From: Macquaria australasica
Taxonomy: Eukaryota; Chordata; Actinopteri; Centrarchiformes; Percichthyidae
DNA length: 64,000 nt
Assembly: GCA_005408345.1 (NCBI GenBank)
Contig: SEMN01000265.1
Span: 62,001-126,000, forward strand
Direction: 5' to 3'
Numbering within the stretch: position 1 is the first letter of the stretch; the number at the start of each line of letters is the position of its first letter. Shown in pieces: positions 1-11,717 of this stretch. The notes under the pieces are model-generated. The model saw only the letters and a program-made list of their open reading frames with translations. It did no database searches and had not been told where the DNA came from. The position numbers and the translations under genes were made by a program.

Positions 1-150
1 GAGTAAAAAGTACAGTATTTCTCTCTGAAATTTAATTAAGTAGAAGTAGAAAGTATCAGAGAATTAAATACTCGAGTAAAGTGCAAGTATCTCAATTGTA
101 CTAAAGTACAGTACTTGTGTTAATTATTTGGTTACTTTCCACCACAGTGA
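1..150. repeat. 3' part of a teleost hAT-like dispersed repeat, cut by window edge
   Basis: The stretch is rich in AGTACTT/AAGTA motifs and ends in a CTTTCCACCACAGTG-type terminus. The same terminus is found at about 3655-3716, 7173-8037 and (inverted) 37536-37993. The copy at 7173-8037 is complete and has an 8-bp duplication, which suggests a hAT-type non-autonomous element. The family name is not asserted. Confidence 0.6.
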
Positions 151-1243
151 GCTGAGATGGAAATATCAGGAATATACTTGTTCTTCTTATTTGAGCCCCT
201 TCTGCAAAGTGAATGTTTTCTAACAGATATACTGTGCACTGACGGATTCATGCATGCACTAAGGAAGGCAGTTTTACTTTCTGCAGGTCTGCATCTCAGA
301 TGTAAGACCTGCAGTAATGAACACGATCTTCACTTCAGAACCATTTTGTCATTTTGCATTAGCTGCCTGTAATTGCTTGTATCAGTTTGTACCAAGTATT
401 CCTGTGGCACCATTGATGAGTTATGCTTTGATATCCACTGCAGCAGATAAACTGTGTATTTTGGGCTACATGGGAAAGTTTAGCTGTGACCCAGTTTAGG
501 CCTCAGTGAGGGCAACTAAGGACTTGAAGTTACCATTCCTTGCGTGCTTCTCATCCTGGCTGGCTCACACAACTGTCACTGCTGCCAAGCTTACTTGCTC
601 TGGGGCTTTCAGATATTAACATCACCTGCAGTGCCCATTATTGCTTTTTGTTACATTTCTTCCCTCCACATGCCGTCCTTGAATGACAATTGCAGGGGAA
701 TAATATTGTTATTATGTTAATCAGTGGAGATTTCATGCCTTTCATGTCAGGCCAAAAAATGGGAGTTTTAATGGAAACTGATAACTACTCATATTTAGAA
801 ATGAATAGGCAGCTTGTGTTTTATTGCTTTGTGGTCTATTATTGAAAACATGTAAAAACAGGCACTTGCTGTATTCTTCCCATGCTTCTCTGGATTTGCC
901 CTCTCTGAATGTGGGTTAAAACCCCCTAAAAAGCAGTGGGTCCCTCATTACAAACTCATGCTGTGCAGCCAAATATTGTTCAGTAAGGTTTCTAAAAATA
1001 CCAAATATGAATTTGGGGGAAATATGTATAAAATGAAGACACTAAAGTATTTTTATTTGATGGAACAGTGCAGCACACTGTCTTGGGTTTGAAAAAGGGA
1101 AAAAAATTCAAAACACCTCTCAATATAATGTAGTCCAGCACAACACTACCTTTAACTATGACCTCAATAATAAACATATATATATATAACTGAACATTAT
1201 GAGCTTCGTAAAGATGTTATGGCAGCTCTGTTGTATAGGATTT
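151..1243. other. Spacer with no gene seen
   Basis: AT-rich sequence upstream of gsdf. The short open frames here lack codon bias, splice context or a recognisable protein pattern. Regulatory sequence for gsdf could be present, but nothing specific is visible. Confidence 0.5.
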
Positions 1244-1251
1244 CATTAGAT

Positions 1252-1633
1252 CAGTGGTGTGCCCAAACCTTTACCCTTGGAGGGTCAAAACTTAAACTTA
1301 ATGGGGGGCCACAGGCCAAAAGCAAACACCTATTGCATTGTATTGTTAAGATGCAAAATGGTACCCAAGCTCCCTTAACTGACTGACTTCCTGCGCAAAG
1401 TGTCACTCTGCCCACCATGCTCAGATTATGAAAAATAGCCTAATTAATAATTAGGGATCATACATATTTAAAGAGCATTTTTACCTCACAAAGAAGATAA
1501 ATCAGCATGAACAGCGATTTATATTATATATTTTTATTATTATTATTATTATTGGCTAGAAACATCTGGCGGGCCATATTGAACCTTATGGCAGGCCAAC
1601 TTTGGCCCACGGGCCCCACTTTGGGCAGCCCTG
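1252..1633. mobile_element. Complete 382-bp hAT-type MITE in the gsdf upstream region
   Basis: The element starts CAGTGGTGTGCCCAAACC and ends TTTGGGCAGCCCTG, which are imperfect terminal inverted repeats. It is flanked by a perfect 8-bp target-site duplication, CATTAGAT at 1244-1251 and again at 1634-1641. The interior has GGGCCA/GGCCCAC blocks common in fish non-autonomous hAT elements, a (TTA)n tract at about 1536-1553, and no transposase frame. It ends about 630 bp before the gsdf start codon. Confidence 0.85.
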
Positions 1634-1641
1634 CATTAGAT

Positions 1642-1682
1642 TATACAGGTGTACCTAATAAAGTGGCCAGTGAGTGTATATG
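1642..1682. repeat. Terminus of a second dispersed repeat
   Basis: GTGTACCTAATAAAGTGGCC followed by an AGTGAGTGTAT tail matches the end of a common fish repeat. A similar end closes the element at 61373-61619. Only this terminus is recognisable, so it is probably a fragment into which the hAT MITE inserted. Confidence 0.5.
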
Positions 1683-2262
1683 ATACTGGTAGTGTGGAAT
1701 AAGAGGATTTTAACAATCTTTAAGCTTAACATAAGGGGCGTCAAGAAGGGGAAAATTGTATATGAAAGGGTTAATTCTATCAAGTAATTTGGTAAAAACC
1801 TGTATTAAGTTTGGTTGGCTGACTATTACAGGGACACAAGTTTTCTGATTAATTTGTAATCTCTTGTTACGTGCTTCCTGGTTTTCACCAGTGTTGTAAC
1901 TAATCACCACTAGAAACTGAAACCATTCTCTCTTTTTTTTGCCTCCCTTCCACCTCTCATTCCTGTCTGTTTGTTTTGCGTCTGTTAATCTCTCTTTCTT
2001 TCTCCACCGGATCATCCTCCTTGTACTCTTTCACACAGAACAGGGGACAAGACAACTATGTTAAGTATCTCAAGGCCAAGCTGGGGTACATGAAGATAAA
2101 ACCCAGGTTCCCAGGCCCTGACAAACAATACCTAGTGCAGCATCACTGTCTGGTCACTCCTATCGCCTCTTCAACCCGACGCACAGCACCAACAACAGTA
2201 GTCCGTTGCGAGTCTGACTCGAAAGCAGTTGATCTATAGATAGACCATCCGGCTTGTGCACC

Positions 2263-4221
2263 ATGTCCTTTGCCTTCATTGTCATTAGGATGCTTCTCGG
2301 CTCTTCAATGGTGATTGCATTCGTCTTGCAGCCATCCAAGGAAGAATCTGCAGCCTCTGTAAACTTTCCTGTTTCCCATCACAGGTCAGTATCAAACTTG
2401 TTTGTCCAACACTTTGTGTGCCTGTGCAGGGTTCTGTTTTTGTTATTAGTGACATTTCTTTGTGTGCAGGGAACATTTAAAATCATTTTCCTCAAGACTG
2501 AAAGAATTATGAGACATCTTGTTAGGTCAGAGACTTGCCTTTTAGATTACATATCAAGACATCTGCGTTGATGCATGCACACTGAGGCCTTTTCACATGG
2601 GTTCTGTGTTTGATTCAGGGTTTGGCTGTTTGGTTGTCTAAGAATCTTGTGCAGAGATGTAACACGCTGTTCTGTTAAAGCTTCAGCAGTGTAATTAATC
2701 ACTTGGACACACATCTGTGAAGCGCTTCCACAGTTTATTGAGGGTATTGAGAGTGAGATGTAACAACCACATCTGGCATGTATTTAAACAGAGTGGCTAC
2801 TAACTAATGCACTTTTTTTGTCTTGATTGGAGTGTTAACACAGTAAAGTTGACTTGTTTTTGTTTTTTTAAATGTCTAGGATTTCTTCTATTTCTGTGTG
2901 TTTATGTGTAATTATTTTTAATGTTATGCACTATTTCAATAACATGAGTGCTATGTGACGTTCAGGTGCCAGCGTGAGTCATTGCAGTCCATCAGGAAGG
3001 GTCTCCTCGGAGCTCTGAACTTGCAGACTGAGCCACAGCTGCCTGCTGGGGGGCTGGACGATGTCAGAGAGCAATGGAGGAGCACCTTCATCAACATTGG
3101 TCACAGAGCCAAGGACACCGCAGGTTACTACAACACAAAATGTATAGAGACTACTGCAGATCCCACAGTTTTCAAGCCTGAGCCTGATCCTTAGTGGCCT
3201 TTTTAAAGTCTAACTCACTCTCCTTTTACATTACTGTCTTTCTCCATGTCCTTACAGTTGGCTACCCTGTGTCACCTGCTGGTGGAAACAGTACGAGACT
3301 GAAGTGCTGCTCCATGGCCTCAGAGATCTTCATGAAAGGTATGCAACAGTGTGTGTTTGTGCATAATGACAGGCACTTATATATGAAGAAATATAGCAAT
3401 GCATGTAATATCCATTCTTCTGTTTGCCAGATCTGGGCTGGGACAGCTGGGTGATCCATCCTGACAGCCTTACCATCGTGCAGTGTGCACTCTGCAACCC
3501 GGAGGTGAACACTGTGCAATGTCCATCACCCCACACCAATGTCCAGGATGCTGACTCACAGGTATAATTCTCTTAAGACATTTAAATAGTGAAATAAGTG
3601 TCTGCAAACCCCAATTGCCTTATATTGTACTGATTCACATCTGCATACATAGATACATTCACGGTTAAGTGCAGTGCTTGAGTCTATGTACTTAGTTACT
3701 TTCCACCACTGTGCCTGAGTTTCAGTGTCTTGGAGCTACGGACAGCACGTAGTTTACCTTTGTGTGCTTTGGAGGTGAACCAGCTGCCAATAGATGAGCC
3801 TGTTTTATCCTGAATTAATTACTTTTTATTTATCTGTACTTTTTCTCTATAAACAAATGTTTGCATTTTCTTTTCTGCAGTCAATGTAAATGTCTGTTAC
3901 TTCATCAGTTTGACTTCACAAAAATGTGGCTAGAATAAGCTGAACTTAATATAATGTAATACTTAACAAACTTAAATGCAGGTCATTCTTTTGTTTAGTC
4001 TTGTTGGGCAGTTTCCTTCTATCAAACTGTGTTACCATTGCCTGACTCCTCCTCTCTTTGTCCTTCTCCAGGTCCAGGTGCCATGTTGTCAGCCCACCTC
4101 CCAGGAAATGGTGCCTGTCGTCTACGTGGATGCATTCAGCACCCTCGTCCTTTCCTCCGTGCAGCTGATCCGCAGCTGCGGCTGTAGACATGGCAACCTC
4201 CAGCAGCCCAGCGAAGAGTAA
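2263..4221 (+). CDS. gsdf: Gonadal soma-derived factor (TGF-beta superfamily)
   Basis: Gsdf is a fish-specific secreted TGF-beta-superfamily factor of gonadal somatic cells, involved in testis differentiation. Coding exons: 2263-2384, 2966-3123, 3258-3338, 3431-3561 and 4078-4221 (or 4072-4221). The start ATG has context TGCACCATG and opens a signal peptide (MSFAFIVIRMLLGSSMVIAF). The product is about 211-213 aa. The cystine-knot pattern is clear: LKCC..., then DLGWDSWVIHP, then QCALCNP, then VPCCQP, ending QLIRSCGC before a short tail. A GNST sequon lies before the first CC pair. There is no long furin-type prodomain, as expected for Gsdf. All introns keep phase. Synteny with aff1 and klhl8 supports the assignment. 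Exon 5 has two possible acceptors 6 bp apart. Confidence 0.95.
4072..4077 (+). promoter_or_regulatory. gsdf: Tandem 3' splice acceptor, gsdf exon 5
   Basis: CCAG occurs at 4068-4071 and again at 4074-4077. Use of the first adds two codons (Val-Gln) in frame immediately before VPCC; use of the second joins directly to VPCC. Both preserve phase 0. Confidence 0.6.
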
Positions 4222-4771
4222 AGTTTGTTTTATAGTTCTGACATCTGTGAGCCACTTGGCACGCACACAAAAACACAAAATACAGAAAAAGTAAATAATA
4301 CGTTGTATGCAGGCCTGTCGTCTCTCACAAACGCTTATGCTGTTTTTGTAGACTATTTCTCTTTAGTTTTAAGTGTTATCTCAGATCCTTATAGCGTGTA
4401 TTTAACACTGAGCGTGGGAACCAAAGCAAAATGTCTCTAAGAACTCGGCATTCCCGTTTCTCTATTCAGACCAGAAAGAATGATACAAGTGCCAGCACAG
4501 ATTTGTTGAGTCAGCCAAACATAAAACTGATCACTTCTTATTTTAGTGATAAAACTGATGAGATGATTGATCTTAATCACATGTTATTGATCTCAGATTA
4601 CAATCTACATTTGTGTGCTATTGTGTTTCATTAACAATTAGCAGCAATTAAGCTTGGACAGATTTTGGGCAATAGGTAAGTTCAAGTTTTTCTCCTGCAC
4701 CAAGAGCTGGAAAGAGCTGGACGCGAAGTGCAGCTGACACTTGTGTAACAAATGCTGCCACTTTATCTTTA

Positions 4772-4777
4772 AATAAA
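4772..4777 (+). terminator. gsdf: Candidate poly(A) signal of gsdf
   Basis: AATAAA about 550 bp after the gsdf stop, with a second at 4939-4944. Which one is used cannot be told from sequence. Confidence 0.4.
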
Positions 4778-4944
4778 TCTCATGAGTACAGAGCGCTATT
4801 TAAAGCTACTAACTGTTACTGAGTGTTCCCTCCAAAAATGTGAGACTGTGCAGAGCCAAATCCTGTCACAGGCCGGTTGTCTTGTCTCTGATCTGTGAGA
4901 CGACCGTTTCATCTTATGGGTCAAGTCAATTTAATCCCAATAAA

Positions 4945-6351
4945 AAAAAATAGATGATTGTGTCTTTAAAGTGGTAAACAAAAAAATCTAATAAAATTAA
5001 GTATATGCTTGCCATTTTGAGGGTTAAACATTTGTTGCAGGGAGAGTAATAGAAGAAGATTGTGTTCACCAGCTAATCTCCCTGCACCTAAAACTATCCA
5101 TTGGCTATGCTCCATTTTCACGTTTCAACTGGTAGAAAAGATAAAGGGGACAATGTTGCCCTGCAAACCCAAAAATCTGTATCTTCGATAGTGGATAATT
5201 AAACTGTTGATTGGTTACATGAAAGGCATGCTTAGAAAATATTATGTTGTGGGCTAAAAAAAACCCCCTGAAATTAATTATAATTACAACAAGGTGTAAA
5301 AAAGAAATCAAGAAAAATAATCAAGTACTTTCTCTTGATATACTTTGTTATATCCCATTTTAGTGCTTTATTGTAATGGGTTACTTTGGCCAGTAAAATG
5401 ACTTAATTAATGATCAAAGCCTGGCAGACAAAATAGAATCCAATTAAATAAGTGTCTAAATTGTGATTTAAAACAAAAAGTGTCAGTTGATTATTTTATT
5501 TTCATACCTACAGCTAAGAAAGAATCAGATTTTTACATTTAAAGAAGTGTCTGTTCTGTTATATTTTCTGTTAAGTCATGTATCAATCCAAAACATTTAG
5601 TTTGATTTACATAATGTGTACATTTTTAACAGGAGAGTTCTTGTTTTTTTCCTCGTATGTAACCTTTTTTTGTGTGTTTAACTCATATTTTGTTTGTTAT
5701 TTTGTTGTGTGCTCCCACTCACTTTACAAAGTTACCTCACCGTTCACTTTTTCAAGTATTTTTCACAAGTGATATATCACCTCAACTTAATCAATGCATT
5801 AAGATCAAATGCAAAATGTTTTGCTATAACGTCTTAATCATGTGTACCGATTTACTGATTTCTTGCTCACAATTATTTGAATAAAGATGATTGAAATAAA
5901 TTGTTTTTTGCTTTCAGTTGTTTTTCATGGCAAGGGTGTTATTTTGGGCTAAAGTTAATATGATTCTTGAAAGTAACATTATTTTGTTAAAGCAGTTCCT
6001 TATGCCAGCCTTTCATGATTTCATCCCCTGCCAGGCAGTTACATGTTAAGTCTAGAGGGAGGAAAATAGCAGAGGAAGAAATGTTGGCACTGTACTCCAG
6101 AAAACCAGGCGCCGGTCAGGGGGAGAGCAACATGTGGCGCACTTTTTCTGAGTCTTGTGTGCATGCATACTCAGGGCTTTTATAACTCTTTTCCTGGCTG
6201 CAGTGGAATCCCAATTTATGATTCTCAAGTTGTGCCAGCAAGACATTGTTCCTGGACAACAGTAGAACAACAACTCTACAAGAAGACAGCAAGATCTGGG
6301 CCAGTAGCTCAACATTGCCATCAGTTGGATGTTTTATTGATACTGGACAGA
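4945..6351. other. Spacer between gsdf and the next gene
   Basis: AT-rich sequence without convincing coding frames or structured repeats. A weak TATA-like TTTATAA at about 6179 lies upstream of the next gene's ATG and could be promoter sequence; this is not established. Confidence 0.4.
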
Positions 6352-7167
6352 ATGTCAAGGTATTTCACTGTGTGGGTCTCTTTTGGCATACTGTCCCCCC
6401 TTCTGCTGGCTGTAGGGGCAGCTGAATGTTCAGAGAAGGAAACACTGCTGAAACCGATCCCCAACACGGTGACACAACTAACGGACTGTTTAATGGAGTG
6501 CACTGGGATGACGTACATCAAAAAATTGCAACTCCAGGACAATTATAATATACGGCTTAAAGATTCAACAGAAGGTAAGGAGCCTCTCAGTCACATTTTC
6601 AACTCTAGGATGCTGCAAAATCACGTATCTTAAGCCGTGTTCTAAAAATAATACCTGAACTAAATGTTGAGACATAAGTGGTGAAAGTGGTTCTCTTAAG
6701 TCAATCCACCACTGCCTGACTGACACAGACCTGTTTTATGTTGCACATGAAATGATCTGCTGTTTATATAGGCCTTCATAAAGTACTTTCTCTTCCTAGG
6801 AGACCTCGGGGAATACTGTTGGTCTACGGAGCTCAAGTGCACCATTGGAGAGAGCTTTCAGCATGCCTATGTCGTGTTGCCTGTGGATATATCTGCAGTT
6901 GGACATGAGATGCTGGAAGTCAAAGCCACTGCACCCACTGCCACCACACTGCACGCACACAGCGGCCCCACCACAATCGCAGAGATCTGTGGCCTCCGTT
7001 ACGACGTCACACAGCACTTCAGCACAGAGAAGGCAGGGACATCATTCTGCGTACAAGTCGTCGCTCAGCAAGATGTCCTGGGGGACAAAGTTCTTAAATG
7101 TCCTCCCTATCTGGTCACCTTCTGGCAAAGAAATTCAAATCAGTCCAACCAAGAAAGAGGTGGATAA
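6352..7167 (+). CDS. Unrecognised small secreted cysteine-rich protein
   Basis: Two exons, 6352-6574 and 6800-7167, join in frame (donor GTAAGG, acceptor CTTCCTAG) to a 196-aa product. I chose the ATG at 6352 because it opens a good signal peptide (MSRYFTVWVSFGILSPLLLA, predicted cleavage before ECSEKE); an upstream in-frame ATG at 6157 would bury it. The mature part is about 172 aa with paired cysteines: CSEK, TDCLMEC, EYCWSTELKC, EICGL, SFCVQVV and LKCPP. There is one NQS sequon near the C-terminus and no membrane segment. The stretch from YDVTQHF to FCVQVV has an alternating beta-strand look reminiscent of Ig/PKD-like folds, a weak inference only. I do not recognise the family. The stop codon TAA at 7165-7167 lies inside the target-site duplication of a transposon. 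Confidence 0.7.
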
Positions 7168-7172
7168 AATCT

Positions 7173-8037
7173 CAGTGATGGAGGAAGTTCTCAGATTTTG
7201 TAAAAGTACTAATACCACACTGTAAAAATACTCCATTACAAATAGAAGTCCTGCATTGAAAATGTTACTTAAGTAAAAGTATGATCAGGAAAATGTACTC
7301 AAAGTATTAAAAGTAAAAGTACTCAATGCAGGAAAATGGCCCTTGTGACTGTTATACTATTATATATATATATTAAATATTATATATTGTATCATTAGAT
7401 TATTATTACTCATGCATTCATGTAAAAGCAGGATTTTACTGTTGTAGTTGATTGAGGTGTGAAGATAATCTTTAACTATTTAATGTAAGGCTGCAACTTA
7501 TGAGTCTTTTCATTATGGTTTAATCTCCTGACTATTTCCTCGGTTAATTCAATTGATTGTTTGGTTCAGAAAATAGTGAGAAATGGTCATAATAACCCAA
7601 AGTGACACCTTCACGATGCTTGTTCTATCCAAACAATTGTCCAAACCTCAACATTATAAAAAAATATTAAAAGGAAAAGCAGCAAATCCTCACGTTTCAG
7701 AAGCTGGAACCATGAAATGTTTTGCATTTTTGCATAAGAAATGACTTAAACGATTATCAAAATAGTTGCCAATTAATTTTCTGTCAACCAACTAATCCTT
7801 TTAGCTCTACTTGTACAAACTGTTGGATAGTTTCATCTTTAACAAAGCATCATATTTTATAAGCTCTTCATATGTTTTGTGTGCACAAATCCTAAGTTGT
7901 AAAGTTACTAGTGGAGTATAAGGTACAATATTTCCCTATGAAATGTAGTGGAGTAGAAGTATTGTAAAATGGAAATGCTCACATTTGTGCTTAAGCACAG
8001 TACTTAGTATTTAGTATTTAGTTACATTCCACCACTG
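7173..8037. mobile_element. Full-length hAT-like non-autonomous element with a nested repeat
   Basis: Starts CAGTGATGGAGGAAGT and ends TTACATTCCACCACTG, imperfect inverted termini. Flanked by TAAAATCT (7165-7172) and TACAATCT (8038-8045), an 8-bp duplication with one mismatch. The AGTACTT-rich arms match the fragments at 1-150 and 37536-37993. A second repeat (7485-7809) is inserted in its middle. No transposase frame is present. Confidence 0.75.
7485..7809. repeat. GGCTGCAACT-type teleost dispersed repeat, nested
   Basis: Starts GGCTGCAAC and carries the typical interior (CAGAAAATAGTGAGAAATGG, AGCAGCAAATCCTCACGTTT, ATCAAAATAGTTGCC), ending near TAGCTCTA. Related copies lie at about 13150-13365 and 25028-25440. 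It is nested inside the element at 7173-8037, so it is the younger insertion. Confidence 0.7.
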
Positions 8038-8045
8038 TACAATCT

Positions 8046-10428
8046 ATAAGAATCACTGACCATCAGAATATTGGTTGGCAGTGAGGCTGATTTAACATGA
8101 TTTACAGAAGTTGTTGCCATACTTAAGACCTCATCTGAATGTGTACTTTTTGCTTGTATTATAACTATAATACGTAAAATAGCATGTGACTAATTCATAA
8201 TTATTTACAGTTGGCTTACATATCTCCTTTACAGTTACTGTGGAATTAATGTAGAATCAGAACAGATAAATGAATGCAATATATGGAAAAAAAATGGCTC
8301 TCACAAATGAATTCTGCCATTTCAGTGTTACACAATTATTGCTCATCTGCTCTTCTCCTGTTTGTTTTTGTAAAAAGAACTGTCTTCCAGAGTTTAAAGA
8401 GTTTGTTCCTCTTTAAAGTCTTCTGTGTGATAGATAACAATTGACAAAAGCCATTTTTATTTACTTGGTACGCTTGCCATTTAAGCTATATATCCATGTT
8501 GATATTGATTCTCTAAAGATAGCTTTCATTGCCAAACTAAATGCTTGAGGGGAGTCTCTGCACTCATGATACAAATTTTCCAATTATTAACATACCATGA
8601 TAAATACTTACAGTATATTGTGAACTTTAAACTGCATATATCCTTTCATTGTCAACATTAATTTTCTCACAATATGGTTTTCTGTTTTATAAGCACATTT
8701 TAGAATCGGAATGAATGCTAATCTGTCTTTAGCTTTTGGTATTTGATGGCATTTGAGCATAGAAGCAGATGTGGATCACTTTGCGTGCATGAATCCAGCT
8801 TTGTCGAGCACTAAGAGACGTTTACTAGTTCTCTGCTGGATTTACTCAAAGGCAACAAGGGTGATGCAAAAGTTGTCTGTTAAATGAAGAATGTAAATAT
8901 GAGACGTTAATGGTTGTAAGTGTTTATGGCAATATTAAAAACATTTTTTTATTTTCCTTTTTCAGTCATTCAACATTCAAACAAATGTAAATGCACCCGA
9001 GTCAGCTGAAGGGCTAGTTTTCATCGGCAGTCCCCTTTGCATGATGTTGTTAGGCCTTCATAAAAATGATCCAACATGTACAATAGTTAAAAACATACTA
9101 CATTGAGATAAAAAGCATATACAATACAGTTAAACAACATAAACGGACAAAATCCAAATAGCATATGATACAGGTACTGTATAATTTGAAGGTGGGTAAA
9201 AATAGCATCAGTGTTGACATTGTTGGTTCTCAATAAGCCATTACACATGCATATATTGTTGTACACATACTTTATGTAGTGTGTAGTATGTCAGCATGTG
9301 TTGCTCTGGTGATCATATAATGTAAAGCTCACCATTTACTAAAAACATATTTCACCTGCCCTTGCTTGAGGCCAGAATTATCTTGGCCTGTTCTGTTCTA
9401 CTCACAAGAAACGACACAGTGCCACCTACTGGTGAACATTCAAACTAATAGAAGTGACACACACCATCCAGCCTCTGGATGGCACGCTTGTTTCAGGCCA
9501 GGATCAAGCGTTTGTGGGCTGAAATGCCTCGCTGTAGTATTCTGTGTGAGAAAGAAAGTGAAAAAGTGGAAGCATCGATACTTGTGTTTGTTTAATATTG
9601 GAGACACTTTACACAACCAAAATGCCGTGTGTCATTGACTAATCACAGCCATCAATCAGTTCCTTAAATGTACTAAATTTAAACCCCAGATGGGTGCAGT
9701 TTCTTTAACAGTACATTAAGTAAGTGTATACTATTGATACGACTTAATAAATACTGTGTGTTCAATAAAAACCCAATCAATACACTCTGAATCCCCTTTT
9801 TGGAAATGATTTATTTGTTTATTTAATTATTTATTTGACCATATAGGCTTACAGGCTTCTGTGTAGCAGTCAGCTTTTATTTCACTCAGACCCACATTTC
9901 CCTTCATGTTAGGCCTCTGTAATAGTTAAACCAGAATATCATGAATGAATGCATTTGAGTGAGTGAGTGAGCCCAGCGCTAAAATGGTCAAAACACATTT
10001 CTTTACATGTGTTTGGATTTAAACGCCGTTTTGAAAAGTCACGTTTCTTTAAATTCTCTTTTAGTACTGAATAGTTACATACTGCATATCATGATCATTA
10101 GGCCCCAACTGGTGCTGTTACATCTTTATTTTAGCATATGTCTACGATTAAGTCTGTCCTGAATGAACCTCCAGTAAGGTCTAAATGAAGGAGATGATGT
10201 TGGTGCGCTCTGCTGGAAGACAGCCAGTAGCAGCATAATATAATCACCCAGGATGAGTGTCCAATAACAGAGCTTTCTGCACAGCCTGTGCTCAGGCCTG
10301 CATTAAATCATACACATGTCAGTGTCCCTGCTCTAAAAACACAGGCTTTTCTGATGCACTTTATCAGAATGTTCATCCTACATGTCTTGTTAAAATGTGC
10401 TAAATGATTTGTCTGTTTTCTGCTGCAG
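8046..10428. other. Spacer with no gene seen
   Basis: AT-rich non-coding sequence. The open frame at 9366-9638 has no domain, signal peptide or splice partner that I can support. Two AATAAA motifs (about 9746 and 9765) could end a transcript from the 6352-7167 gene, but they are far from it. Confidence 0.4.
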
Positions 10429-10634
10429 GCTAATATCTGAAACCTGCAGGAGACATCAGAACCACTGCCAGCTTTGGCTCCGTGTCATCAAATCTATACT
10501 CACTCACCAAAACTGGCACCAAGGTGGCATGGTGACTCAGAAGACTTTAAGATCTGCTTCAGTATTTCTGGGCAGGAGAGTCCCTGAATCCCTGCCAGGC
10601 CCGGAGCAGCTCCTGCTTTTTCAACTGTAAACAG
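10429..10634 (+). other. Orphan exon-like segment upstream of aff1
   Basis: A 206-bp block with a strong acceptor (TTTTCTGCTGCAG) and a strong donor (ACAG/GTAAGG). Its base composition is higher in GC than the surrounding spacer. One frame is open until a TAA six bases before the donor; another has a stop in the middle, with a coding-like run in the next frame after it. No family is recognised. It may be an untranslated or alternative 5' exon of aff1, or a decayed exon. A possible partner acceptor (TTTTTTCTACAG) is at 10854. Confidence 0.35.
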
Positions 10635-11686
10635 GTAAGGTATTGCTTGTTTAAATTTGATTCAGGTATTAATTGGCACGTTAACCAAGAGCATATTACT
10701 TCCATATTAGTACTTATTAGTTACTTTAGCGTGTCCCCTCAAGTGCTGCATGTTAATGTTATCATTTACTATTAAATGCCAAGTGGCCACTGTGTTTTTC
10801 AAAGCAGGACAGAAGATTGCACTTCCTCATATTAAAGCTATTTTTTTTCTACAGAAGACTGTTTTTCTGATTGCTCCGGATGAGCTATCAGTGGAATAAA
10901 ATGATATCATCAGTCATGACATGTCTATCCAAACAGTCAACCGAGCTTAAAAAACAAACAGGCTTTAAAGAAAGGAAGGTATTTCTGTTTGTATCAGAAT
11001 GGGCTACTAGCAGTATAAATGTGCTTTAAATAAAGTTAATTCTGTCAAAATAGACAACCAATTTTAATTCTATTAAGTTTATAATAGCTTTTTAAATTAA
11101 ATAATATACCTTTTTCTAAAAGTGGTCCCTTGACAGTGTGTATGACAGCCTGTCTGAACCTCAACAGCAAATAATTTATAATATCTATTCATACTGTAGT
11201 TCTCATTTCTGCTACTTTCATTCTAATGTAGGAAACAAATGGTTAAAAAAAAAAAGAAACCCTTTACTGCCACTTTATTGTATTCTATTTGTGGTTTTAT
11301 CTGTTTTTTTTCTCCAGTCTGTCAACAGTCACATCAAATTAAGATGATTTACAAACATGCTTTAGCTTTAAAATCGGCATCAAATAGCCAAAACTTTTAA
11401 CGAGGACTCATAACACCACTCTGGTAAAAACACAGATGACTGTACCATGTCAGTCACGCAGGGGTAAGAGTGTAAAGTTTGGACAAACTGTAGTAATGAA
11501 GAAAAAAACAGTAAATAATAAAGCTCTTAATGGCCTCACTCGCTATACTTACTTCGTATTTACTCTTACAATAGTAACACAAGTGCTTTAGAGATATTTT
11601 CCGACAAGCTTGTGCTGCATTGAGTGCGTAAAAAGTGAGCTTGGTCCCCGGATGGCTGAATAGAGTAGAACAATCCAGCAGGCAGA

Positions 11687-11689
<3 letters not shown>

Positions 11690-11717
<28 letters not shown>

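Noticed and set aside
9366..9638. 90-codon open frame in the spacer upstream of aff1
   Set aside because: No signal peptide, domain, codon bias or splice signals; expected by chance at this length.
10429..10634. Selenoprotein exon with an in-frame TGA
   Set aside because: The same frame meets a TAA five codons later and no SECIS-like hairpin was seen.
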